DNA of 64,000 nucleotides from Tethya wilhelma (lineage: Eukaryota > Porifera > Demospongiae > Tethyida > Tethyidae), in contig CAXIPT010000004.1 of NCBI GenBank assembly GCA_964030475.1, positions 6,558,360-6,622,359 on the forward strand. Direction: 5' to 3'. A program made the translations under genes and the position numbers. Shown one piece after another: positions 45,512 through 57,272 of this stretch. The notes under the pieces were generated by a model that was not told the DNA's origin, searched no databases, and saw only the letters and a program-made list of their open reading frames with translations. Every line of letters begins with the position of its first letter. Within the stretch, counting starts at the first letter, position 1.

Positions 45512-47103
45512 CATACGTACAGTAGTACGTATAGTAGGAATGGGCCGAATGTCCCATAGACACAATACAAAATGTTTATGACCATAAAAATCTAGCAAAA
45601 CAAAATTAAGTCTTCAAACTTGCTCAGAGGCTCTCAATGACAGATTACCAATTGCATGCATGGTCTAAAACTCACAGAAACTTTCCTCAGCACTCGTAGA
45701 GAGAGCTAGTGGGAAGCCACCATAGTGCCATTTTTGTTCTTCTAACTTACGTACGTACTTCCTAACTGACTTACTTGAAAAGCATTTCCAGAGAACCAAA
45801 ATGTGTTGAGCCAATTTTGACAGCACAAAGTAACTCCTTTTCATGGGTACTACATTCCTCGATACTCATTTTAGTCACAAATTAGCCTAAACAAAAACTA
45901 GAAAGCTTTGAAACTGAGAGTATAAATTCATGTACTTCAATGTAGCCATTTTCCTGTAGAGTTCAAAGGTCATTAATTATCCACGTGGCATTTTAATGCG
46001 CATGCGCATTAGCTGCTTTAGCAGACAAAGTTGCTTCTACTCAGATAACTCAGAGCTTTTTGTAGGGACTAACCAGTCTCTGATAGTCTCCTCACTGTAG
46101 TGTTGAAAAAAGTGAATGAACAAGTAGCAAAAATTTCAAAAAAATAAGCAGTGTAGGAATGGGCAGTGCTGTAAAAAGCGTTGGAACAAGGAATGGTCTC
46201 AATTTCGGCACATGACTACTTCATTTTCATTTTTGATCTCTCATAGCTAATTGTTGTAAGAATGCATGATCTGTACTTGAATAGCTCACATTTTAATATA
46301 TCATTTGGCTAAAAAGTAGAATAAAGTATAGCAGGCAGGATTAGATTACCGGCCAAGACTTGGGCACAAAAAATGAAGTAGTCATGTGCCGAAATTGAGA
46401 CCATTCCTTGTTACAACGCTTTTACAGCACTGCCCATTCCTACATTGCTTATTTTTTTGAAAATTTTTACTACTTGTTCATTCACTTTTTTCAACACTAC
46501 AGTGTGGAGACTATCAGAGACTGGTTAGTCCCTACAAAAAGCTTGAGTTATCTGAGTAGAAGCTATATACATTGTCTGCTAAAGCAGCTAATGCGCATGC
46601 GCATTAAAATGCCACGTGGATAATTAATGACCTTTGAACTCTACACTACAGGAAAATGGCTACATTGAAGTACATGAATTTATACTCTCAGTTTCAAAGC
46701 TTTCTAGTTTTTGTTTAGGCTAATTTGTGACTAAAACGAGTATCAAGGAATATAGTACCTATGAAAAGGAGTTACTTTGTGCTGTCAAAATTGGCTCAAC
46801 ACATTTTGGTTCTCTGGAAATGCTTTTCAAGTAAGTCAGTTAGGAAGTACGTACGTACGTACGTAAGTTAGAAGAACAAAAATGGCACTATATGGTGGCT
46901 TCCCACTAGCTCTCTCTACGAGTGCTGAGGAAAGTTTCTGTGAGTTTTAGACCATGCATGCAATTGGTAATCTGTCATTGAGAGCCTCTGAGCAAGTTTG
47001 AAGACTTAATTTTGTTTTGCTAGATTTTTATGGTCATAAACATTTTGTATTGTGTCTATGGGACATTCGGCCCATTCCTACTATACGTACTACCGTACGT
47101 ATG
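45512..47103. mobile_element. Complete 1.6-kb foldback element (family B with family A core)
   Basis: A near-perfect inverted repeat: left arm 45512-46119 and right arm 46478-47103, around the family A core (46120-46477), which is itself a foldback. Termini are CATACGTACAGTAGTACG and its inverse; ATAAT flanks both ends (45507-45511 and 47104-47108). The arms carry GCGCATGCGCATT, ACGTACGTAC repeats and a conserved GGAATGGGCCGAATGTCCCA. No protein is encoded. Other window copies are partial. Confidence 0.9.
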
Positions 47104-47431
47104 ATAATCATGTCATCAATCAGTCATATAGGGTTCATGCACATTCATCATTATTTTCTTGATTTATACACTTGCATTGATCAATCGCAGATCGATCCAG
47201 GCCAATCATAATCATCAACTCATTATTTGTATAACTACGTATACTCATGTCATTATTTACAATGTACATATTTTAGCAAAGTATACAATGTATTTAGCAA
47301 ACATTAATTTTTGTGACAATAATTATCATACTCCATGCATGGTCGTGTGAGAGTTAACATGAATGTAATAATGAATTGTATAATAATGGGCATTAAGTGG
47401 AATACGTATACAGTGCATGAATATAGACATT

Positions 47432-48810
47432 TTAGATTTCACGACTATACTGTTGGTACAACACTTCACTCTTAAACATGGTTTGTTTCATGACAGATTT
47501 GATTTCCTCCTGGCTTCTCTGATAGACAGATATCTCAATATTCAATTGTGATGCTAATCTCACAATAGAAGTGTAGATGCTATACACTTTGAAAACATCT
47601 TTATCATCCATACATTGACAGTTAAAGTGTTTATCTAAGACAGTCTGCATGACACTGCACACAATCAGGTATTCCATCTTACTGAATTTACCAACTTTAA
47701 CTGGTTCTCCAACCTCCTTGACGAATGTAGACGTGGCTTTTCCTCTTAAAGGTACCTTTTGATTTTCAAACTTTTCCCTCTTACGTTTCCCAGATGCTTC
47801 TGTCACTACCAGTTTTGGCCGTACACCAAATGGATTTGCACATGATCTGCATCGACATGTCTCATTACAAGGCTTTTCTGCTTTAAAGCACGGACATAGA
47901 CATGTATATTCAGAGATGGAAAATGAACAAGGAACACCTTTTATGGTTGATTTTTTTTCCACAGTTACATTTTAATTTTGTCATGACAGGTTTGTTCGTG
48001 ACATCGGTTAATGGGTCAGTACCATGGTTGGGACTCTGTACAGTAACAGTTTGATTGTCATTTTCCTGTGTGGTCGGAACAACAGCATCGTAGTGACCTG
48101 CTCCACATTGTAGGAATGCAACATATATGGGGGTGTCATGTAACATTTCACAATAGGTTGGGTGTTGGATGACAACTGGCATGCTCACTGCTGATGTCAG
48201 CAGAACTATTGGACACCTCAATATATTGCTTAAAGCTGTAATAACCAAATCACCAATATCCGTTGCAAACACTCCAGGTTGTAAGATGTGATGTGCTTGT
48301 TCCTGAAGCTGTCCCGCAGTCAAAAATTGCTGGTACTCATTACTGTGCGGACCTAGCCACTCTGCCACAGTCATTTTTCTCAATAGGTGTCGAGATATCA
48401 GACAAAAAGTTCCGTAGTGTTGCATTGCCTGCTTCAATTTGATATCTTATACCGTGTGCAATAGCATAAAAGAGACAATCACCATCTCTAGGAGCAAAAA
48501 CTCGGGTAAATTTCCATGATTTGAGAACTTCATTCAGCCATGATTCGTGAGATGACACTTGAGACAGTTCCATTACTGCGGGATCATATAAGTTGGTACA
48601 TATGTTGTCTGACATGAAAGGAAGAGACTTAATCTCGACACGAGCTGTATCACTTACTTTGGATACTTGTCTATGGGTTAAATACCACATCACAGCTTTC
48701 ACCAGTATTTGTTTTGACAGCGTGATCAGGCATGGTAATAGAGACATCCATTTCATCGCTAAGTTCATCGGTTTCAGTGTAACTTTTTTGTTGTATACAT
48801 GGTGATATCC
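47432..48810 (-). pseudogene. OTU cysteine protease-like plus cysteine-rich domain protein, frameshifted
   Basis: The minus strand reads, in order: an N-terminal part whose start is uncertain; the OTU catalytic loop VFAPRDGDCLFYAIAHG with Asp and Cys present; MTVAEWLGPHSNEYQQFL; GDLVITALSNILRCPIVLL; and QCGAGHYDAVVP with the conserved His. Next is a cysteine-rich module (KCNCGKK, CLCPCFKAEKPCNETCRC, CANPFG) resembling CXC/tesmin repeats, and a basic C-terminus ending at 47432. Two frame changes are needed, each in a run of A: five As at about 48380 and eight As at about 47955. Both could be one-base sequencing errors. OTU enzymes cleave ubiquitin chains. The architecture is like transposon-associated OTU proteins (inference). 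A diverged relative lies at 20305-21102. Confidence 0.7.
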
Positions 48811-48835
48811 CACATATTCTATCGATCATTTGTTG

Positions 48836-49199
48836 ACAAGTAGTAAAAATTTCAAAAAAAAAAGTAGTGTAGGAATGGGCAGTGCGGTAAAAAGTATTGG
48901 AACAAGGCATGTCTCAATTTCGGCACATGACTACTTCATTTTTAATCTTGATCCGGATCCTCAGTGTCGCGAATGCAATGATCTAATACCACAGCTTATT
49001 ATTGCATTCAATTCAGTTCAATTTCAGTTCCTACTAATCAGTTGACCAAGTAGTTGACTATATAACAGACAGGTAACTTAAATTGGACTGCTGGCTAGGC
49101 AAAAGTTGGGTATAAAAAATGAAGTAGTCATGTGCCGAAATTGAGACATGCCTTGTTCCAATACTTTTTACCGCACTGCCCATTCCTACACTACTTATT
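48836..49199. mobile_element. Foldback MITE core (family A), copy 6
   Basis: Both arms present (GTAGTGTAGGAATGGGCAG at 48864 and the inverse near 49180). The right end is cut at the single N at 49200, a few bases before the expected terminus. Confidence 0.85.
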
Positions 49200-49259
49200 N
49201 CAGAAAGAGAACATAATTATATACAATAGAAGAATCTGATTCATTATGTACATGCATAA

Positions 49260-51717
49260 TTATGTATCATGAGTGTGCACACTCTTGCAATTGGTGGGTC
49301 CATATGCCACATTCTCATGTAGGTCAATCTCTCTTTGTGAGCTACAACCATCAGTACTTGTATCCACTGGTCTCAGACCATAGGCTTTGTTCTTGTCCAC
49401 AACTATCTTCTCCTTTGAAGTACTGGAGTCCAACTTGTCAGTGTCCACATACTCATATTCTGGCAGAGGAGATTTTGACCCTTGCAACTGATGAGCTGCA
49501 TCTTGTGACCTCTCATGACCTGTTGTGTGTGTAGATGTGTATGTACAGAATGTTGTTTTTGTGATATGTGCTAGCTATAATATACCTTCACAACAGATAC
49601 ATGCCTATGGACAATAGCCTACTTTCAAAAACTGATACATTTGGGACAACAACATGTTTTTCAAAATCTGTCAAGTGTGCGCACAGTGTCACAAGCCATT
49701 TCTACACAGTGTGTTTTTGCGGTCTAAAGTAAACATAATGCTTCAATGTGATAAAAAAGTAACGGGGAAACCATCAAAAGGCTATACTGTTGATTTTTGC
49801 ATGTGGTTACATTGTTTACATTGTCATGACTATGTACACAAAAAAAGCTGTAATGTTTAGTGGGTCCATATGCCATGTTTTCAATGTTTGTTTTGCCTGT
49901 CTACCTGTAGTCCCATGTGCAGTGCTCTTGTTAGAACCACCACCATCCACCGGTCTCAGACCATAGGCTTTGTTCTTGTCCAAAACTATCTTCTCCTTTG
50001 AAGTACTGGAGTCCAACTTGTCAGTGTCCACATACTCATATTCTGGCAGAGGAGAAACAACAGTCTCTTTGGGGACTTTATGAGAAGATGCTTCTTGTTT
50101 TGCTTGTTGAACTCCACCTGTTGTATACATGTAGTTTAGACATGCTATGACTCTCAGAGTATACTATAAGACTGTCTGTTCACTTACGGAGGGTTGCTTG
50201 TGTCCTGATGATGGACAGAAAAAGACTCATACTTAGTGAAAATGCGAAGGCAGACAGCAACAAAGGCAATAGAGAGAAGACAAATGTTGAAATGATCAGT
50301 CCATTTCTAGCTCTCTGCCAACTAAGATCACAAGTGTCTGGAGTAGAACCAACAAAATTGTGATTAAATTTATCCGGCAACATGATATTATTATTATACC
50401 AAACTATACTCACTCTGTTGAAATCCAACTTGGAAACCAACAGCTATCCAAAGGATGGTAGCAAGGAGAAGGAAGATTACAGAGATGAGGAGTATAGTCA
50501 AAACAATCTTCTTGAAGCAGTCATCAGAAACTTCATGAACAAACAAAAAGAGGTTAGTTGATATAAGATAAAACAATTAGAATTTTTTTTTACATACATG
50601 TTGGAATTACTGCCTTATCATTATACCCCATTGGAAAGAAGCTGATCACTGTAAGTATTAATGCAATGGTCCACACAATGGCTCCTGCTATGGTTAGGCC
50701 AATATGGTAGGACAGCAATCTTGGATCAACTGAAGATACAGAGTGAAAAGCTATATGTTCTTATCATAGTAGTCAGGATCAAAGCGGCACTCACATTCTC
50801 CAGTGCTAAACTCCTTTTGCATTTCAATAGTCAGTGAGTTGATCAAAACCCTGGTCTGAAAATAGTATGTTGTGGTGGGCTCCAAAACAGGTAACTCTAA
50901 CATGGAGTTGAGAGGAGCATCCACTGGATCAGAGAGGAGGGTGTAGGATGGATCAGTCCCATAGCGGACCTCACACCTGGTGGCCTCAGACAAGTCCAGT
51001 GATGAGGAACACAAGACTGATGTGATGCAGTTCTCAAATGAGAAGGATGGATCATAGTAGGAGGAGCTAGATGAAACTGCACGTATGCATAATTTTGTTA
51101 TGATAAAATTCATGACAAAATTCTCAACAAAAGATCAATGGGTAAGACCAAACTTACATATCAGATTAGGATAAACTGTGGTGTTACTCTCTCCAACAAT
51201 ATTTACAGCACTGATAGACACTGTGTAGTCTGCTGCTTCAAGAAGTGGAAACACAGCTGAACAAGTTTGTTCAGATTGACCACATGTAGCAATCATAGTC
51301 TCTGCACCTCTGGCACTACTGTCAACAGTAACTCTGTATCTAATCAAGTCAGTTAACTTGTCTGTGATTTGAATATCTGGCTGAAAAATGTGCATTACTA
51401 GATAAACAGTATCAAAACAAAAAGTACAAGGCTGGTATGGAAACAGTACAGACGCTACTTACCACTGGTTCCCATGATACAACAATTTGAACTAACATTG
51501 ATGTTTCATTGTAAATGCCAACTACGCTGGAAATGAGTGGAGATCTGGGAACTATGTATGTGAGAGTGGCCATGCATGAAAGAAGCACGCAAAACTTTGA
51601 CTTTGATCTTACCTTGGGGTCGTACTACCAATGGCTGACTCTCTTCTCCTTCCTGATCACCACAGTTGACAGCTCTCACCCAAAACATGTACTCCCCTCC
51701 TGCTACAAGGCCATCAC
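49260..51717 (-). CDS. FN3 receptor with three transmembrane helices and tyrosine-rich tail, 5' end cut
   Basis: Exons, high to low: 51717-51613 (end of FN3-1, GGEYMFWVRAVNCGDQEGEE), 51551-51463 and 51380-51158 (FN3-2, RYRVTVDSSARGAETMIA, DYTVSISAVNIVGESN), 51076-50795 (FN3-3, YYDPSFSFENCITSVLCSS, TTTYYFQTRV), 50729-50598 (TM1, IGLTIAGAIVWTIALILTVI), 50530-50414 (TM2, IVLTILLISVIFLLLATILW), 50337-50188 (TM3, NGLIISTFVFSLLPLLLSAF), 50117-49905 and 49519-49260 (cytoplasmic). The two tail exons duplicate one unit, SPLPEYEYVDTDKLDSSTSK then DKNKAYGLRPV, so each carries YEYV and YGLR. The stop is TAA at 49260-49262. With an extracellular N-terminus, three helices put the tail inside the cell. The first part is lost at the N at 51718 in the middle of an exon. 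Role unknown; a cell-surface recognition receptor is plausible. Confidence 0.75.
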
Positions 51718-51813
51718 NTTTATGGATTCACTTGGTTAGTCAAAACATATAATATTATATATAATATTAATTGTACTGGTTGCTAGGCAACAGCGCATTA
51801 TTATGTATCATGC

Positions 51814-54520
51814 ATGTGTACATATATACATGTAGGTGTTCGAGTTGTTGCCAGGAATGATACAGCTTCACTTCCTTATCCCACTATCCGTCACAGTGCT
51901 TGTCAGATTTTACTCCGAAGCGATACGTCTGATTCAACGTCTAATCACACTCGTTGTGCGCAATGCCAAGCACATCGTCCGACACTTCGAAGTCTCTTAT
52001 CTCGTTTCTCCAAGACAAGTACTGATAGGCATGACCCAACAAATCCTCACAGCCATACTCCCTTCAAACACCTGGATAAGGACTCACTTTCTAGCAGATT
52101 GAGACAACTTAGTGCTCTTCACAAGACAACATCACAGAAAATGAAGGATATTCAATCCAGGCTAAAGAAGGTGCTAGAGAGAGACAGTGTCACAGTGGGT
52201 CAAGATGTTAATTCTGACTTGGTGGAAATTGTGAAGGAACAGCAGTCACACATTTCAGCAAAGTACCCCGACAATTCGTTTCCACGTATCTTTTGGGAGC
52301 AGCAACTCAAGGCAGCATCTCTCTCTGATGCTAGAGGAATGCGATGGCACCCAATGATGATTAAGTGGGCTCTGTATCTCCAGTACAAATCCTCGGGAGC
52401 GTATGAAACCCTTCGTGATTCTGGGTGTATCTTCTTGCCTTCACAAAGGACCTTGAGGGACTACACTCACTACACTAAGGCACACACTGGGTTTTCTAGA
52501 GAAGCTGATCTCCAGTTAAAGAGAGTGTCTGAAGTGGATCAACTGGAAGAATGGCAGAAATGTGTCCTTTTGGTGCTTGATGAAATGTACGTTCGCGAAG
52601 ATCTCGTATATGACAAACACACAGGTGATCTCATTGGATTCTGTAACCTTGGGGATATAGACAACCACCTTCAACGGTTCGAGGAGAGCTTACAGGAAGC
52701 TGAGAGTGACCATGCACCCACACTGGCTAAAACAATGCTTGTCATCATGGTTCAAGGGCTCTTCACCAACTTGCGGCATCCATATGCACAGTTTCCATGT
52801 TGTGATCTCAAAGGAGATCAAATGTATGATCCATTCTGGGAAGCAGTTTATAGAGTGGAGCGTTGCTCTTTGAAGGTATATATTAGTACCAGTTTTTCGA
52901 TAAAATGTATATTATTATGACTTCAAAGGCTTACTTGAAGTTTGTTATGTAACGGTTCTTCTAGGTTCTGGGTGCAACATTTGATGCAGCAACACCTAAT
53001 AGAAAATTCCTGAAGATGATGCAGAAGTCGAAAGGGGTTGATGTACCATACAAGGTTGACAACCCATTCACAACCGAAGATCGCCCACTCCTCTTCTTTT
53101 CTGACCCTCCACACCTCATCAAAACAACTAGAAATTGCTGGGCTTCAAGCACAAGAACTCTTTGGGTATGCAACACTCATGGAACTCAACTGTGTCACTT
53201 TACATACAGTCGAAATCGTGACGTTTTTGGTCCAAAATTGTACACGTGCAGGTACTAGGTTTGCATACTTGCTCCATGTACTGTACTGCGCATTTGTTAC
53301 TACTTGCGTAATAGTAACTATGTGGTCACCTGTTTTACAACTGTACTGTAAGCTCTGGTAATTGCTCGCATTGACGCACTTAAATTGTAAGGTTTCTGGT
53401 CATGTTTGACTTCCTGTCCTACTTTGGTCTAAGTGACACAGTGTATATGATAAGTCAAATTAGGTAGTCAATGTCATATATACTAATGCATATAATTTTG
53501 TGAATAATTTCTTTCACAGAAAGATGGGAAAGAAATTTCATGGCAACATCTGTATGATTTGTACATCAGTGGGAAAGGGTCACGGAAAAATGAACCAGGA
53601 CTTTCGCTTGTACCCAAGCTGAAATATGAACACGTGCATCTAAACTCATTTTCTCGTATGCGAGTTGACCTTGCTACACAGGTTGGTCGAACTGGAATGT
53701 AATTGTTCAGGATACATACATGATATAATAATTATTATTATTATTTACAGGTGCTCAGCAACACTGTTGGAGTAGCACTAGAACTTACAGGAGATGATGA
53801 AGTAGAGGAGACAGCAAAGTTTGTCAAGATCTTTGACAAGTTTTTTGACTGTTTAAATGTGGGGAACTTTGATGATGGAAAAAGGTCAAGAAACTGCTTT
53901 AAGAACCCGTATCGTTCTGAAAGTGATTTCCGACTAAAGGTGCATAATTATATTACATTTACCACTACCAGCAGGAAATCAATATTCTTTTTTTAACTAT
54001 AAATAATTATTAGTGGTTGACTGAAACTTTCCTTCCATACCTGGACAATTGGAAGAAGAGTGTAGAGAAGAGAGAAGGATTTTCAAAAACACAGAAGAAG
54101 AACATGCAACTGAGTGAGGAAACTCTGCTTGGACTTCGTGTCCGTGACAGGTATATGTTATGGTGATTGAAGCCTCTATGGTATGTGTTGAGAAATTTTA
54201 TCAAAAATTTTCACAATACAGTACACTCTTTTGTGGATCTTGTGAAGTACCTGTTTTCATTGTCCGGGGTAAAGGTGTTCCTCAGTCGAAAATTATGTCG
54301 AGACCCACTAGAGAAGTTTTTTGGTTGTCAAAGGCAACGCGGCAGGACACACGATAATCCAAACGTCCAAGAGTTTGTAAAGAACACCCAAACCCTCCAA
54401 ACAATAGGAATTTGTCGTAATGTACTCAAAGGTAACTGCCGTGGAAACATCGATGAATTGAATAGCGATGCAGATTGTACATCCCTTCCAAAGAGGAAAA
54501 GAGCCAGGAAATCAGCATAG
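51814..54520 (+). CDS. P-element-like transposase (THAP9-type), probably near-complete
   Basis: Exons by GT-AG borders: about 51814-52875, 52965-53165, 53520-53681, 53751-53939, 54014-54150 and a last one near 54228-54520. Motifs: a Cys pair CAQCQAHRPTLRSLL, a coiled stretch, RGMRWHPMMIKWALYLQ, LPSQRTLRDYTHY, then the RNase-H-like part VLLVLDEMYVREDLVYDKHT (catalytic Asp region) and GFCNLGDIDNH. The GTP-binding-like insertion follows (LLFFSDPPHLIKTTRN) and the C-terminal RNase-H part CRDPLEKFFGCQRQRG. P-type transposases cut and paste DNA using GTP. No THAP zinc finger is seen; the gene begins about 100 bp after the N at 51718, so a 5' exon may be lost. The phase of the last intron does not fit cleanly, so its borders or one base are uncertain. 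Confidence 0.8.
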
Positions 54521-54677
54521 ACCGTATACAGTTAACTGAGTAGTGTGAGTGCATATATAATAATGATTGCTATATATACAATCTTGATAACAATAATAAC
54601 CATCTCTATAATATAATTATAGTGGGGTGTTACATATACACTACTCTTGAATATTGCTGGCTATACTGTTACTGCTA

Positions 54678-55641
54678 CTAACTGGCACTGGCACTGGCAC
54701 TGGCATTGCTACTGGTACTGGCACTGAGGAGATGTTTTCGCACACCCTTTGATTTCTGGACACTCTTCTTTGTAGATCGCTTGTAGAGCTCCATCCAAGA
54801 TGAAGCAAATGAAAAGCCTCGAATTGTCACCCACAGTTCAACAAGCATTTTCAAAAGGTACTCTTCAACAGTCAAACTCCACTCTACTGAAATAATACTA
54901 AAAAAGAAAAGAACTTCATCGTTGGCCAGTATTTCGGCAACAAGATTGATTTTCAAGTTGTCATTGAATTTTTCTGATATATTTTTTATTGCGAAATGTT
55001 TCCTTACGTTCATTTCAACTGCGTAGAAGAAGTGGTAGGTCTTGCTATTGAGTTCAGTTAAACCACCTCTGTTGAGTGCTTTTGTCCAATCAGCTGATGG
55101 TTCTGCTTCATTCTCCTCGTCACTGTCCGACAAACTAGTTAGGCATATTATCATTTCTTGCTTGCTGTTGAACATTGGGTGTGTTTGTTTCATTTTTTCG
55201 ATCTTTTTCTTTATTGAACGTACAACATACCCAGCAGCATACCTTAAAGCATTACACTCCTGGTAATCTAATGGTGCTGTGGTACATACACTAGATCTAC
55301 TACTAGTTTTAGTAGTGGTGTCATGAGCGGACGGATCCTGTACATGTGACACTGCAGCTGTGGCTATGGTAGATACAGGAAAGGACTCTTTGATGATGTT
55401 CTTGAACATCACATCTGTGATATACTGGTAGAAGATGGGAGATGAGGTCCTTCCTGTTACTGCTTGCATTAAGTTGGTCCATAAACTCTGTTTTTGTTCG
55501 CGTCAAGTGGTAAGTTCCCCATTTAATACTGGGCTTTCCTTTGGTGGTACGCTGCACACACTTTGATAGGCTTCTACAGAGTCTAACACAAAAGCTCCCT
55601 GCTACTCTAAAATTAGCTGGTTTTTCCAGCTTCTTCAGCAT
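54678..55641 (-). CDS. Companion gene convergent with the P-like transposase
   Basis: The minus strand reads KKLEKPANFRVAGSFCVRLC near the start. A one-base frame change near 55505 then allows EQKQSLWTNLMQAVTGRTSS to follow, with YQYITDVMF, then DYQECNALRYAAGYVVRSIK, FYAVEMNVRKHFA and a Ser/Ala-rich end encoded by an ACTGGC microsatellite. The ALRYAAGYV block is like that in small proteins found beside transposases in cnidarian and sponge genomes (from general knowledge, not a named family). The stop lies at 54678. It ends 160 bp from the end of the transposase, tail to tail, suggesting both belong to one mobile element. Function unknown; an exon further upstream may be missing. Confidence 0.55.
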
Positions 55642-56634
55642 TTCATGGCAAAACTGTGAGCATCTGTTCCAGGACTAGAAATTTGAAAGCTTTCATCAAT
55701 ATGCTATCTGATATCTTTTCTCAGAGCTATATATTCTCTCATGCATTTACACTTCTTAATTTTTGGGGGTCAACAATCTGACTAGTCATTTTTACAAGAA
55801 GATATACCAACCTGCTTAATGTGCTTTGTGCCAATTTCATTCAAGATGCTAGACTCAACTCTTCCCTGAATATATACACATCTTGAGTCATAAATTAATG
55901 CCTATATAGTCATAATTTAATTACTCAAACAGGGAAAGGTGCAGGTCCATTCCTGTGCATGAGTTAATTAAAGATAAGTTTCCCTAAACTTCTGGATGTG
56001 CACGTGTACTCAAAATTATATGTACTAGCAACAATATTCTCATAATAATAAATTATACATTTATTATACTGAAGATAAAAACAATAAGAACACTGTCAGT
56101 TATTATATATACAAAATGGGAAAAAGAGGACAAAAAACCATTTTACATACAATTTTGCTACGCATAATAATAATTATGCAATTTGCTTCAGAATATAATT
56201 AACATCAGATGCTGTTTTTTTTTTGTTTTGAAATAATAATATTATACAACTAATAATATTATAACACATAATATTAAAACTACAGTACTTAATACACACA
56301 GATCAAAATGAATTGTTACTCCTCAGCCATAATACAGTTGTCCCACTCTTTGTGTTTCATAGACTTCTACAAGTTTTTCAAGTCAACTCTCCTCCAGAGG
56401 ATTGACCCTGTATGAAATGAAACGGTGGTGTGTGTGTATGACTCATAGTACACCACCATTTAAATTGCACTAAGTACATTAAAACACATTAAACATGCAC
56501 TTAATGCTAGGTCGAGTACTTCCCATTTAAAGGCAAATAAAACTTGCAACAATGGCACACGCACGCACGCACGCACGCACACACACATGTACACACACAT
56601 GTACACACACACACACACATGCACGCACACACAT

Positions 56635-56666
<32 letters not shown>

Positions 56667-56823
56667 TATGATCTTTTGTTGTGTGTGGTGGATTTTTTGG
56701 CTGTTGGGGTCTTTGCTGTCTTTGCGAGGCTAAAAATGAGGGAGAGAGGAGTACCTGATAAACTGGTTAATCAGATTTTTGATACACAGTAATCATCTGC
56801 AAGTGAGTACATAGCTAATCTTT
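55642..56823. other. AT-rich spacer with microsatellite, no gene seen
   Basis: Contains AT-rich simple sequence (55.9-56.3 kb) and a (CA)n / GCAC-rich microsatellite at about 56558-56666. No terminal repeats of the P-like element could be recognised here. Confidence 0.6.
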
Positions 56824-56930
56824 AGTCTCATGCCCAGGCTCCTCCTTTACAAATATTTCCTTCCTTTTATTTTCTCCATTTCTTATTTTTGAAGGAAATG
56901 TTTGTAAGGGAGGAGCCTAGGAACGAGGCT
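56824..56930. mobile_element. Small MITE of the AGCCTCGTTCC family beside a splice donor
   Basis: AGTCTCATGCCCAGGCTCCT and its near-inverse AGGAGCCTAGGAACGAGGCT delimit 107 bp with an AAATATTTCCTT / AAGGAAATGTTT stem. AGCTAA flanks both sides, a partly decayed target duplication. It ends seven bases from the receptor exon at 56938. Confidence 0.8.
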
Positions 56931-56937
56931 AGCTAAC

Positions 56938-57272
56938 CTGAGCTCTGTCATCTTTCTTCTTAGTTTTGTTCTTTTCTTTCTCCTCTTGTTGTTGTTGTAA
57001 GTGTGAATACTGGGGGTCCTCAGGATTGGGAATGGGTTTATCAGGTTCTCCATGTCTAGTTGTGTCATACACACCATCACTACTCTGGAGGTATGTGGGG
57101 TAGAATTCAGACACTAGTGGGACACAAAACTCTATATAAAAATATAACATACCTTTTGGTCTAGTGGGTGTGTCTCCAGCTTCCCATACTCCTCTTCAGA
57201 CCCAGCTACAGGTGGTGGGTGTGGTTTATGACCATGATGGAGTTCTTGATACTGTTCACTGTCTTGAGAAGG
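56938..57272 (-). CDS. Cytoplasmic-tail exons of the right-hand FN3 receptor (or of a paralogue)
   Basis: Two exons. The first, 57272-57153, encodes PSQDSEQYQELHHGHKPHP and SEEEYGKLETHPLDQK. The second, 57131-56938, encodes FCVPLVSEFYPTYLQSSDGV then YDTTRHGEPDKPIPNPEDPQ, YSHLQQQQ and a Lys-rich stretch; its donor is GTTAGCT. The second repeats the exon at 61664-61864 almost residue for residue. They can be read as the continuation of the receptor at 61664-64000 across a 4.4-kb intron, or as the leftover tail of a tandem copy. Motifs YQEL, YGKL and YSHL are YxxL type, usable for SH2 binding or endocytosis. Confidence 0.6.

Noticed and set aside
46408..46623. Open frame through the foldback element
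   Set aside because: It lies in the inverted-repeat core and arm, which have no conserved coding frame in the other copies.
56460..56792. Open frames through the CA-rich tract
   Set aside because: Microsatellite artefact; no conserved motif.
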